In this document: piece after piece, positions 24,417 through 34,490 of the stretch | Position numbering within the stretch: position 1 is the stretch's first letter | Layout: every line of letters begins with the position of its first letter | Assembly (NCBI GenBank): GCA_951394405.1 | Contig: OX596335.1 | Location: 2,542,001-2,606,000 of the forward strand | DNA: 64,000 nucleotides | Reading direction: 5' to 3' | Source of the DNA: Coprinellus micaceus | Lineage: Eukaryota; Basidiomycota; Agaricomycetes; Agaricales; Psathyrellaceae | The notes under the pieces: generated by a model | The model's input: the letters and a program-made list of their open reading frames with translations, nothing else | Told to the model about the DNA's origin: nothing | The model's database searches: none | Made by a program: the position numbers and the translations under genes

Positions 24417-25293
24417 TGGGGGTCTGCGTGAGGGGCACCTCGAAGAGAGGCGAGCGTCTACCCTATGTCACTTGTGTCCTGTTATAGGCGCTGCCATCTG
24501 ATGTCCGGCATGCAGCTTTCACGTGCCTGCGCCCTCTGATGATCTCGTACCATATCGGGAGATGGCGACGATTGCCATGGTGCGCGAGGTGACGAGCGCC
24601 TGTTGCACCGAGTGCCGGATATAATCATGGTGCACTACGACACGAAAAGGAGCACCTGCTCGCGACTCTGGTGGACGTGAAAGCACGTATTAATATCGTT
24701 CTGACAGTGAGGTTTCATTTCGCAAAACACATGTACGTGGCTATCGGCCGTCTACTCTGGTCTAGATAGGGACACCATCGGTGAGGCACGACTGGTCCAT
24801 GACAGCGAAGGAAGACGATATCGGCATAAGCACGTCAGCGGGCAGTTTCTTATTCGAATGAGGCAGGGATGAGGTCACGCAGACTTGCTGAGTCGTCTAA
24901 GGACGATACATGATTGAATTTGAATATCATTCGACGCCACAGAGCTCACAAAGGGTTGGCTGGAGCCTCGGAGGGGTAGTGGAAATCAAGTTCCGTCCAG
25001 GGTACATACCGGGGTCACAAGAGGAGGCGCTGCTTGCCAGTTAAGAATCCTTGTGGAGAGGTGCGGGGTGATACAGCTGCGAAGAATCTACTTCGCCCAG
25101 GACGGTCGGGATCTTCTACCGGTGATTAAGAGTGTTCTGACAGGAGGATGGTAGGCAGCAATATGATTCCAGACGTTGTGTGCAGGGCCCAGGTTTCCTT
25201 TCCGTAAGGTCAGACATCGAGGCGTGTTTCGGAACTGGAATGGTGAGAGGGTGCGAACGCGTGGATCACAAGTTGCTCCGAACAGACAGTCTT
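24417..25293. other. Intergenic region between divergent LPLAT-family and F-box-like genes
   Basis: Divergent promoter space of about 880 bp. A CACGTG lies at about 24520 on the LPLAT side. The frame upstream of 25294 is open back to 25180, so translation could begin earlier, but the better ATGs are at 25294 and 25357. No repeat or RNA gene seen. Confidence 0.45.
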
Positions 25294-26466
25294 ATGGGCG
25301 ACACTGAACCGCCAGCAAACACTCACCTCAACGACCCAACTCCAACTCCCCACTCAATGGCATTCGCTACTCGTCACCCATTCGTGAACGACCTGATTCC
25401 CCTCATCCTCGAGGCGTCAGACCACTGGTGGACCCAAGACTACCTCCGCCTCGCCTGCGTGTCGCCGTCATGGCTCTTCTATGTCCGGAGGAGACTGTAT
25501 GCGTGTCCATCCATAGGCTCGTTCGCTGGAAGCGCTGCGTTGGTCAGAACATTCGAAGAAAACCCGGGGCTGCTTCACCTTGTCTCCGGCATCGAGTTGC
25601 AGCCTATGCTCCGGGAACATGAATCCGTGGCCACCATAGCGGCGCAAGCCCCCAGCATTCAGTTCCTACTTGGGTTGGAAGGTTTGAAGAGAATCAAGTT
25701 GGGAGGGCAGCTGGCAAAGCAGGCGCAGCGGTTTCTGAATGCGTTGGCGTTCCCGGAGCTTGTGGAGGAGGTCGTCGTCGATGGCGCTCTGCTTCAAGAA
25801 ACGTGCTGGCTGCCCTTCCCATCCAATACGATGGAGTGGGACGAAGGCCTGTTGTACAGGTTTCCAAGCTTGCAAAGGTTGAGATTGTCGAATCTCGAGC
25901 TGGACATAATTCCTGGCACGCCGCGGTTTCCCATCAATCACCTCATTCTTGACGATGTCGCCATCGCAAGTGGCTTCCTCTGCCAATCAATCTCGTCTGT
26001 GAATACCCTCACGGTGCACGCCAAATCAGCCTTCGAATATGACGAGCAGATAAGGCTTGTCCTCAGCCACTGCGATGTGGAGGCGCTGGAGTACGAGGTA
26101 CGCAGTAATCAGTGCGGGGCGCGCTCGATCCTGGACCACGATGGCACAGTCCCCCTTACACTCCGTCGCCTACGACTCGCCGGGTATACGACGGACAATG
26201 AGTTGCTTGCAGAGATCGTGCAGCGTTGTAGGGGGCTTGAAGAACTCTCTATCGGCGGTCGTTCTGCCGCGGTAACGCCCCAAGAATGGGTGGCGTTTAT
26301 TTCATCAGGGGTGCTCCCAGCGCTTGAGCGCTTGCAGCTTCCTGGCGGCACCAACGCGCCTCCATTCGAGAAATGGACGCCAGCCGACCTGCTCGCCATC
26401 GAAGGCGCTTCAAAAGCGAATAGGATCCACCTTGTACAGTGTCCCACGGTGTGTTCGGACAGTTAA
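25294..26466 (+). CDS. F-box/LRR-like protein
   Basis: An intron-free ORF of about 390 codons, or 428 if the upstream ATG at 25180 is used. The N-terminus has an F-box-like helix set: DLIPLILEASDHWWTQDYLR then ACVSPSWLFYVRRRLYACP, the L..AC..S..W pattern typical of mushroom F-box proteins. Degenerate leucine-rich units follow: FPSLQRLRLSNLELDIIP, LTLRRLRLAGYTTDNELLAE, CRGLEELSIGG and LPALERLQLPGG. Such proteins are usually substrate receptors of SCF ubiquitin ligases and are greatly expanded in Agaricomycetes. The F-box is weak, so Skp1 binding is inference. The start is ambiguous among three in-frame ATGs at 25180, 25294 and 25357. Confidence 0.7.
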   Translation: MGDTEPPANTHLNDPTPTPHSMAFATRHPFVNDLIPLILEASDHWWTQDYLRLACVSPSWLFYVRRRLYACPSIGSFAGSAALVRTFEENPGLLHLVSGIELQPMLREHESVATIAAQAPSIQFLLGLEGLKRIKLGGQLAKQAQRFLNALAFPELVEEVVVDGALLQETCWLPFPSNTMEWDEGLLYRFPSLQRLRLSNLELDIIPGTPRFPINHLILDDVAIASGFLCQSISSVNTLTVHAKSAFEYDEQIRLVLSHCDVEALEYEVRSNQCGARSILDHDGTVPLTLRRLRLAGYTTDNELLAEIVQRCRGLEELSIGGRSAAVTPQEWVAFISSGVLPALERLQLPGGTNAPPFEKWTPADLLAIEGASKANRIHLVQCPTVCSDS

Positions 26467-26644
26467 GAGCAATTACCTCATTGTACGGCTTTGGTGAGGC
26501 TTCTGAATGAGATAGGGGCACCATTGTGTAGGCAAAATACTTGTGTACACGCGCTTTCCAACAGCACGATTTTAGGATGGAAACTCATCGAGCTATGAAT
26601 TTATTTTGATGAAGGGGTCGAATTTCGGCTTGTCCGGCGCGTTC

Positions 26645-26659
26645 CTGGGTTTTCGGACA
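26645..26659. repeat. Left arm of a 15-bp inverted repeat
   Basis: The arm reads CTGGGTTTTCGGACA and is the exact reverse complement of 27399-27413. The two arms lie 769 bp end to end. Confidence 0.6.
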
Positions 26660-27398
26660 CGGCCAAATTGGCAGGGGCCAAACAATGTTAAACATAGGCT
26701 CAGAGCCTCCCCGAATGCCGACAAAGGGATTGACTGCCCCAAAATGCACATCATGGCAACTTGGCTGATATAAAATGTGTATTGGGTGTTTGTCGATGGT
26801 ATCCAGGAGTATTTACGCCCCCAAGTGTGTGCTTACATGAATTATGCTTTCAATACCTTTCTCTCGTGATTCTGGGCGATTTCGGCGAGAATGCTCTCTC
26901 GTACTCCAGAAAAAATTCAAGGAAATCTGTATAGTCCATAAATCGAATTCTAAAGGTCTTAAAATACCATTCCAACTCGCTCTATGCCCTTGGTATCCAT
27001 GGTGGACCTGTCAGCATCTCACTATTCTCCCCTGTTTCCACAGAGAGAGGATTTTAACCTGGTTGATTGTGCGAGCCACGGAATACCATGCTACGGTCTG
27101 GTTGGGGGTCAGACTGCATTTATATACTCAATTCACCATAAAGACTTGGTGGGTACCACCAGCGAAGCGCCTGTCTTCGATTTACGAAGCAGGGGGCCAG
27201 CCTTCCAGACTCGGACAACCTGCTAAGTAAGGAAAAGGTGCCGTGATGGCATGGGGGGCGTACATTTCGGCGAATTCGAAAGCAACTAGGCATTCCTACA
27301 TGTTATTTTGGGTGTCTATGGCGAGCGACAAGTCTCTACTTTACGTTCATGCAAAAATATTGGGCGGGAGAGGCCATTTATGACCTCAAAATGTCGTT

Positions 27399-27431
27399 TG
27401 TCCGAAAACCCAGTATGTCCGAGAACCCCGT
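27399..27431. repeat. Right arm of the inverted repeat, itself a near-tandem duplication
   Basis: TGTCCGAAAACCCAG at 27399-27413 pairs with the left arm at 26645. It is followed at once by a diverged copy beginning TGTCCGAGAACCCC at 27416, so the unit is repeated in tandem here. Confidence 0.55.
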
Positions 27432-27845
27432 GATGCACTGTATGATATCTCTCCCCTTGAATTTCCTCTGTCACTGTTTGTACACTAGTCTATCTGCGTA
27501 GTCACTTTTGTAATGTAGATACCCAGGCCTATTAACCTACTCGGAACACATTCTATGACGACGGCCTCGAGGCTCTCATTACTCTCAGCGAGTCCGAGTT
27601 GAAAGAGGTCGAGTCGGCTAATGGGTCCGTTGCCAAAACAGAAATTACTTTTCGCACCACCTTGCTGGACATCGCCAACCGCCGCTCGGGTCCTGGCCAT
27701 CCTCTCGCTCTCGATTTCGGGTGCCATTTCCTGGGCTGGGCCGTCTCCTCGACGACCCTCGCGTCGTTCGCTTTCCTCCTCCCCGCCCTAATACCCGGCC
27801 GTTCGCGTCTCGCTGTCGCTTGTTGGCACCTGGATACCCTTCAAT

Positions 27846-30800
27846 ATGCGTTCAGCGTTATCTAGACAGCATTCGACCAAGAATACCTCTTCCACGCGGG
27901 GACCTCGCAAGACGCCTTCATTCTGGTCCCTGCATACGGAAAAGGAGAAGGCCCAGGAACAGCCAGCTTACAACAAGCGCGATTCCCCGAGTTCGTCGAC
28001 AACGCCGCCCTCCAGCTTCATCGATACCCAGTTTACGTCGACCTCTCGCTCAGGGAAGCCAAAGAACAGATGCGACTCCCCCGCCCCAACGACCGCCTCG
28101 CTTCCGAAGACAACACGTACGACTTCGCAGGAAGAACATGTATATGCATTTCCAAAGGTCGATTCCTCGGAAGACCTCACGACACCGACACCTTTCACCC
28201 CAGCACCCCGTAACTACCTCAGAACTCGCTCAAGGACGGGGCCTTCTGGAAAGTCGCATTGGGACGCCCTGCAGAACGTTCCACCCCTTCGCTTTTCCGG
28301 ATCCTCGTCTACATACCGGTCGGAGCCCCGCACACCGGACGATTTCAGGGATTCGGGAGATTCGCTGGACTTTCCAGTAGTGGTGGCAGCCCCGATTGCC
28401 GGCGTGGAGACGATGGATGCTTTGGTGGATGGAATGAATGACGCCGACGACGACTCGGTAGGAAGGAGGGGTTCTTCAGGCCGCTCAAGGTTAGGTATAC
28501 CGAATCACCATCCATTATACCAACCGCCACTGCCAATCCCTCCGCCGGGTGTCGTTCTGGGTGGCCCAAAGACCCGGAGGCAGAAGCACACTCGTACTCG
28601 CAAACCCAGTACTTCCACTGACTCCAGCGACAGCGACTCACGGTATTCGACTGCAGCATCATCGACACGGAGGAGGAGACAACCAAATAGACCGCAAACC
28701 GCGCCGCAAGGTCGACCACAGAGCGGTCGGTCTGCTTCAAGTTCCACTGTCGTGCCCAATCCTCCTTCACCAACCCCAACCTCTCGGCAAGTCACCCCCT
28801 CTCCCTCGATGACCACGCTTTCAACCTCGTCGACGAAAGTCGGTGGAGCCCCACCTTCGCCTGGTGGCTCACGTCCCTCGACCGCACCCTCCTCCGAATA
28901 TCGGAAATCAGTAGTACCTTCGATATCAGAAATAATTCGAACGTACGCACCTGCGGAGGCTCAAGCAAGAGACAAATTCCGCTCTGCGTCGTTGTACCAC
29001 GGGAAACAGGGTAGAGCCAATACCCTAGTGGAAGAACCGGAACCACTATCAGGACTAGATGAACATATCCCGCGGTCATCTATGGACAGCGTTGCTGATG
29101 AAGCTCAACGGACCCTACGCGGCCAGAGCACAGGTCCGAAGCCGCCCCCTGCGCCACCATCCGCCTTCATGAAGAGGCATTCGACAATTTCTGATAACAT
29201 CAGTCTGTATTCTCCTCGATCCGATCCTGGTGCAGCTCCCTCGGTGTACTCCTCTTCGACCGCCTCCATATATCAGTCGCACTCCCCGGTCGACGCCACT
29301 TTCCTTTCCATGGCTAAGCCATCTGCCTCCCAAGCTGTCGCTCAGTACTTGCGTTCGACCAAGTTGACGACGCTATTGAAATTGACAAGACAACCGCACG
29401 CGTCGCAGGACAATCCGCTGACTGTCAGCTTTTCGGATTTGGGGAGCCCCACCGGTTTCCCTGTCGTAGTGTTTTTGGGCTTGGGCTGTGTGAGGCATAT
29501 CATGGGTCTCTACGATGAAATGGCAGAATGCTTGGGCCTGCGGCTGATCACCATTGACAGGTATGTCTCTCTTTACTCTTCGCACTTCCCGAAGATGCTC
29601 ACCGGTGGTTAGATGGGGCCTCGGCCGCACGGAATCTCGGCCTAAATCATCGAAAGGAATTATTCAATGGGCATCGGCCGTGGAAGAGGTCCTGGACCTG
29701 CTGAAGATCCCAGAATGTAGCATCATGGCGCACTCTGCGGGTGCACCATATGCGCTATCTTTTGCCAACAAGTGCGCGTACCGGATCCGAGGGGACGTGT
29801 GTCTGCTGGCCCCTTGGGTGGGCGGCACGGAAAGTAGTAAGCCCCTTCCATCCCTAGATCGCATTGTTCCATTGACAACCACTTCTAGGCGGTTATCGTT
29901 GGCTGAAGTACGTTCCGAATGGCATCTTAAAAACAGCTCAGGCCGCGGAGTGGAAGATCCAAGCGTGGATGATTGGCAAGCCCCCTGCCATTGCTTACGA
30001 AGGCATTGGATACACCCCGCCCAAGAAAATAGAACATCAGAAGGACTCGATATCCAACTCACGTCCTAGCTCCCGCGCCCCTTCATTGAAGTCCCGAACT
30101 TCTTCGCTCAAGTCTAAAGGCTACTCGAACCTTGGTGTTTCGTCGTCAGGCGAAGCTCGGCCACGGCCAAGCATCGGGGGATCGAGTACTTTCAGCGAGT
30201 ATGACGACCTTGGAGATTTTAATGGGAAGTTTGGGAGCCAGAGCACGCTAGACGGGCAGGAGAACGAGCCCCTGGAGTTTGGGCAGAGCGGGTTGTTCGT
30301 CGGGAAGAGGAAGCCGTCGAAAGGGTTTTTGAACAGACTGAAATCTAGTTCGGGAAAGGCGGAGGACAAGGACAAGGACAAGGACAAGGACAAATCGTCT
30401 TCGGCGGGGTCGAAGAAGATCAAAGGCCTTCGATCAATGTCGTCTCTCAAGGGTGGCAAGGGCAGTGGGTCTAGGAAGTCCTCGGGTGCGGGATCACCTT
30501 CTATCACTAGCCCGCAGCTTCCGCCGTCATTGAAGATAGAGGTTGGACTGGGCCTAGATGAGATGAGTTGGGAGAAGTCTATTGATTTGGACGCGTCCAG
30601 CGACGCGCATCAGTCGTCGACCGCCACACCATCGCCATCGGACCACACCCAAATGTCTTATCTAAGGTCTAATGGACGTCGCTCCGTTTCGTTTACCTCT
30701 TCCAAGCCTCCCCTCTCCATTCCCTCATCACCAGCCCCGAGCGCGTTGACGACAAACTTCACCCCAAGTACAGGACCGCAGAACTATCAGGCAGCGTTGG

Positions 30801-31141
30801 GGAATGCCCTTATCGCGGCGTCGCATGCGGAGTCTTCAAAGGGAACGCATACGGATCTGCTACAGATCTTGAATCATGACAACCAACCATGGGGGTTCTC
30901 TTACGCTGCGTATCCGCACAGGGTCCGCATCTGGTATGGCGACAAGGACGAGAAGATCGCAGAACACGCTGTGAGGTGGATGGAGAGGACGATGGGCCAC
31001 GATCGGTGCTCTGTTCGGGTGGTGAAGGGTGCCGATCATGGACTCATGTATAGGAGCAGTGTTGTGATCGAGGTGCTGGAGTGTCTCATGGAGGTGTGGA
31101 GGATGAGTGAGAGGCAGGAGGCTTTCGCCGGTATTCTATGA
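27846..31141 (+). CDS. Alpha/beta-hydrolase-fold protein with long disordered N-terminus and internal insertion
   Basis: The first 540 residues are Ser/Pro/Arg-rich and disordered. A hydrolase core then starts: GFPVVVFLGLGCVRHIMGLYDEM, with intron near 29560 to the WGLGRTE turn. The nucleophile elbow is CSIMAHSAGAPYALSFA, an AxSxG variant of GxSxG. After an intron near 29838 the core continues GGYRWLKYVPNGILKTAQ. A low-complexity insertion of about 270 residues follows, including a run of KD dipeptides at 30365-30394. The fold resumes at SYAAYPHRVRIWYGDKDEKI with the acid Asp, then RVVKGADHGLMYRSSVV with the catalytic His. All three triad residues are present, so activity is plausible. The protein is about 1,060 residues. 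Substrate unknown. Confidence 0.8.
30365..30394 (+). repeat. GACAAG hexanucleotide repeat, five units
   Basis: Four perfect GACAAG units and one GACAAA encode alternating Asp-Lys inside the hydrolase insertion. Likely length-polymorphic. Confidence 0.85.
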
Positions 31142-32100
31142 TGGACGGGTTGGATGGATTGGTTCGTCTTTTTCATTTTTTGATTAGTCGTCGTTTTTGG
31201 ATACACCGACCAGCATGATGCATGATACATGACCTGATCCTATATTACACCATTTTTCATCCGCATTTTTCATCGTTTTCGTAACGTTATACCTTTCTTT
31301 CCACCTTCTTTTTCGCGACGTACTGCAGTATCCCACGTAATTTACACTCACCTTCCTTGCATACTGGGTTTAGCCTTAGTTATTTCCGATTAGCGTACAT
31401 CTTCAGAGTCATTTGCACAGTCTATTGATTCATCCTACGTTACACTGTTGTACTCTAGCCACCGTTGTTCGTGTCATGTAGCTTGTGATTCGACTATGTC
31501 AAGCTGCGCGAGACCAGGCTCCTTAACGGACCACTACTCGCGCCACCGCGGTCTTGTCAGAATAGTGTTGTTCCGCTGAAGAGCCCTGGCTGAGACCCTT
31601 CCGCGAGTCAGGGCAACGCAATAGAAAGTACATTGAAATGCGTCTTGCTCTGACGTTCGAGTTCGCCATAGCAATGGTGTGATTGGGAGCGCAGGCAACA
31701 TTTACGGCTTCTCCTCATGTATGCCGAATGCATTAGGCTGTGGGGCAGTAAATACTATTTTACCTGGCAATTTACGATTTGTATCGGCCAAAATAGACGA
31801 TCTATGGGGCCAGAAGGGAGTTTGTGGGCACCTGATGGGCCCTATTTGTGCCTGCTTCTTTGACGGCAAGTTCTCGGTGTTTATACACAGGTACACGTGA
31901 CAAAGCCGATGCTGATTCCGACTCCGAGGCAGGGGTGAGTTCGTGTTTTGGCCCATGACAAACTGCTGGCTTGGTTTACACGGCTAGCCCCCTCCGCTAC
32001 ACAGACGGCTACCCTCCAGCCTCTTCTTCCCCCACATCAATTTCAAGGTCGGGTTCCCCCTCTTCCCCGTCCAACAGGCACTGAATATCCCTCAGATTCC
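31142..32100. other. Intergenic region between hydrolase and IES1-like copy B
   Basis: T-rich 3' flank to about 31500, then the promoter of the IES1-like gene, with a CACGTG at about 31894. No supported coding or RNA gene. The open frame at 31948 that runs into the gene is just leader upstream of the better ATG at 32101. Confidence 0.5.
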
Positions 32101-33987
32101 ATGGCGTCAAGGCGTCAGTCCCCAGCGCCCCACAAGCGGTCGCCACTCGCTCTTAAACGCGCGGATGGCGACCCTCTGACTCGAGCAGATATTCAGTACG
32201 ATGTCCTCAACGCGGTTTTCTCAGACAAGACCGCCGCGTTCACAGATCCATATGACTCTGTCGAGGATGCCCCAAAACTCTGCTTCCGCGACCTATACAT
32301 CAAGGCCATTATGCACTCGTCAAAGGCAACCAAGGCTCTCAAGGACAAGATGTCTGAGTCATCGGTGTTCGCAGAGGACTTTGCAATGCTCGGGCTGCTC
32401 GTCAATGTGGGACGCATTAATACCACTATGAGCTGTGAGCACGACCGATTTGGATTCCATTCCTGTGACAGTCTCCTAATGGACGCGCCCTTTATACCCA
32501 GTTTTCCCCGAAATGAAGACTGCGATTCGAACCTATCACCCTATACCCACCCTCCAGCGTTCCTCTGGAAACCTCCAAGATGCTCCCCGCATCAAGCATA
32601 TTCTAAAGCTAGGCCTTTTAGAAAGCGAGGCTAATAATGTACCCTCAACCCCTGATGAGGTTCTGTCGCGTGCGGTAAGGGCTATACATCGCCGTTGTGT
32701 ATCACTGAATTCATTTATCACAGAAAGCCGGACAGATCCCAGCTACAAGTATCCTCAACTTATTGTTTGTCCTTTCAAGCCACTCCTCAGTACGTGGATC
32801 TCCTGATGCCCCCTGAATCGACTTGTATTGATAATCATATCATATAGAGTGTCGGAACGCACTTTTCCCAACGATTCGAGTTTGCCGATGTGTTTACGAG
32901 GACGGAGATTTCTTCCGCCTCTCGAGCCCGCGCATTCCTTTGGCTATGCTTCAACTACCTCGAGAACCCCGGTTCCGCGTCGGATGACTACGATGAGGAG
33001 GAAAAGCCAAACCCATTTGCCGACCCAGCCAAGGATTCCGCACCAGCTCTCATCAATCTCAGTACAGAGGAAGCCGCACTGGAAAATGTGGACACCCCGG
33101 AGGAGAAGGAGTTCGCTGAGAAGCTCGTAGCCAATCGTGACCAAATTGTCAAGGCCAACGCTGCGATCAAGGATGCAGTCAAGGAGTCTGAGAAGGATAT
33201 AACTAGGCTCGATGACGATGAGCAGCCTCCCGCTGCTGAGGAGCCGAAGGCTAAAGGAAGGAAGAAGGGTGGTCGTGCTGCGGCAGACAAGCCAGAGAAG
33301 CCCAAACGAGGAGGCAAGGGAAATGCCGAGAAACTCCGCAAGGAGGCCATGAAGAAAAAAGGAGCCCGGGGTTCTCAAAGCACAACGCCTCGTGATGGTA
33401 TGAGTGTTGATGGTGGTATGTTTTATGTTTCAACCTCAATGGTATACGTTTGACGAAGTTGTCCTATAGATAACTCGCATGCCATGTCTGTCCCTCGTAT
33501 AGTCGGCATTGACTCCAACGATGACAGCAGCATGCACTCTTTCCGCATACTCAGCAAGGACACTGAGCTGAAAGCAGGGGCTCGCCGATACTCGCCGTAC
33601 CCCCGCAGTCCCCAGGCGACGAAACCGCGGGCCCTACGCCACGCCTCCCCCGAGCGGACAATGTTAGAGCGTATGCTGATTTTTCTGCCCTGCGAGATGG
33701 ACATGGGATACTGAGGTGTTTTATTTTCTGTAGATGCTTGGTACATCGTTAATAATACAGACCCGCTAATGGATTCAGACGATGAAGGTGGTGACGAATA
33801 TGATCGGCACGACTACGGTGAGTGCCATATCATGTCCCCCACTTTCATCGACTGACCACCGCGCTATATAGTTCAACGGCTCAAAGTTGTGTCACGCGTA
33901 ACACATCTCGTTCAACAGAGCTTGGAATCCAGCGACCGGTCTCACGACCAACATCTTCCACGTCCTGTCGAAGCCGCTGGATCCTAA
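32101..33987 (+). CDS. IES1: INO80 chromatin-remodelling complex subunit 1 (Ies1-like), copy B
   Basis: The start at 32101 gives MASRRQSPAPHKRSPLALKR, then the conserved core: DPLTRADIQYDVLNAVFSD, LCFRDLYIKAIMHSSKATKA, KDKMSESSVF and LLVNVGRINTTM. After an intron: FFPEMKTAIRTYHPIPTLQ and LQDAPRIKHILKLGLL, then SILNLLFVLSSHSS, ADVFTRTEISSASRARAFLW and LCFNYLEN. A long Lys/Glu/Ala-rich linker carries ENVDTPEEKEF, a basic AT-hook-like KPEKPKRGGKG, and a C-terminal MDSDDEGGDEYD block. It is the closer of the two copies to canonical Ies1, and its start is clear. At least five introns. The product should sit in the nucleus on INO80. Confidence 0.9.
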
Positions 33988-34490
33988 CTTTCCCTTGGTT
34001 TGTAACTTATGTATCATTTATTGTGTGTACCACCAATCATCAACCTAGCCGTGCTACTTTCAGCGCAATCTTTACCCATCGTGCTCATTAACATTTCTCC
34101 AGCTAGACCACTCCTACTTTTCCCATTTCTCGTGACACTTCTAGATTACTTCACGTCGATACCCTTCATAGTCTCATGCATCATGCACATGTAATCGTAT
34201 GTACCCTTCAATGCGGTGTTAGCATTGAAGTGAGCAAAGAAATATGTTCCATTAATATACAAGAAACAACACGTTGGAGGTCAGGGGAAGGGGAGTCGTA
34301 GTGGTGGTGACCTACGGTAGGCCTTCGCTACAAAAAAGAAGAGGAATAATTCACAAATCCTGTAAAAAGAAGTGACCAGTCAAAGAAACGAAACCGGACG
34401 AAGGCGAGGATGATGCAGGAGTTAAAAACCTGGAGATGGAGTGGGCCACTGGGATAGGGCAAAGGCGGAATGAGGTGAGGGGGTAGGCGG
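33988..34490. other. Intergenic region between convergent genes
   Basis: 3' flanks of IES1-like copy B and of the minus-strand MIT-domain gene. AT-rich around 34200-34270. No coding support. Confidence 0.5.

Larger units (their letters stand above)
26467..27845. other. 1.4-kb gene-free region with an inverted repeat
   Basis: Longest stretch without a supported gene. It is richer in A/T than its neighbours. A 15-bp inverted repeat (26645-26659 and 27399-27413) encloses about 770 bp. A short open frame at 26984-27226 has no recognisable similarity. The right 380 bases are the promoter of the alpha/beta-hydrolase gene. It may contain a decayed mobile element. Confidence 0.4.

Noticed and set aside
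24417..25293. Possible tRNA or small RNA genes in intergenic DNA
   Set aside because: I looked for GGTTCRA-type T-arms and matching acceptor stems and found none that fold; a tRNAscan run would be decisive.
26984..27226. 80-codon frame inside the gene-free gap
   Set aside because: No splice context, start context or recognisable domain; too short to call a gene.
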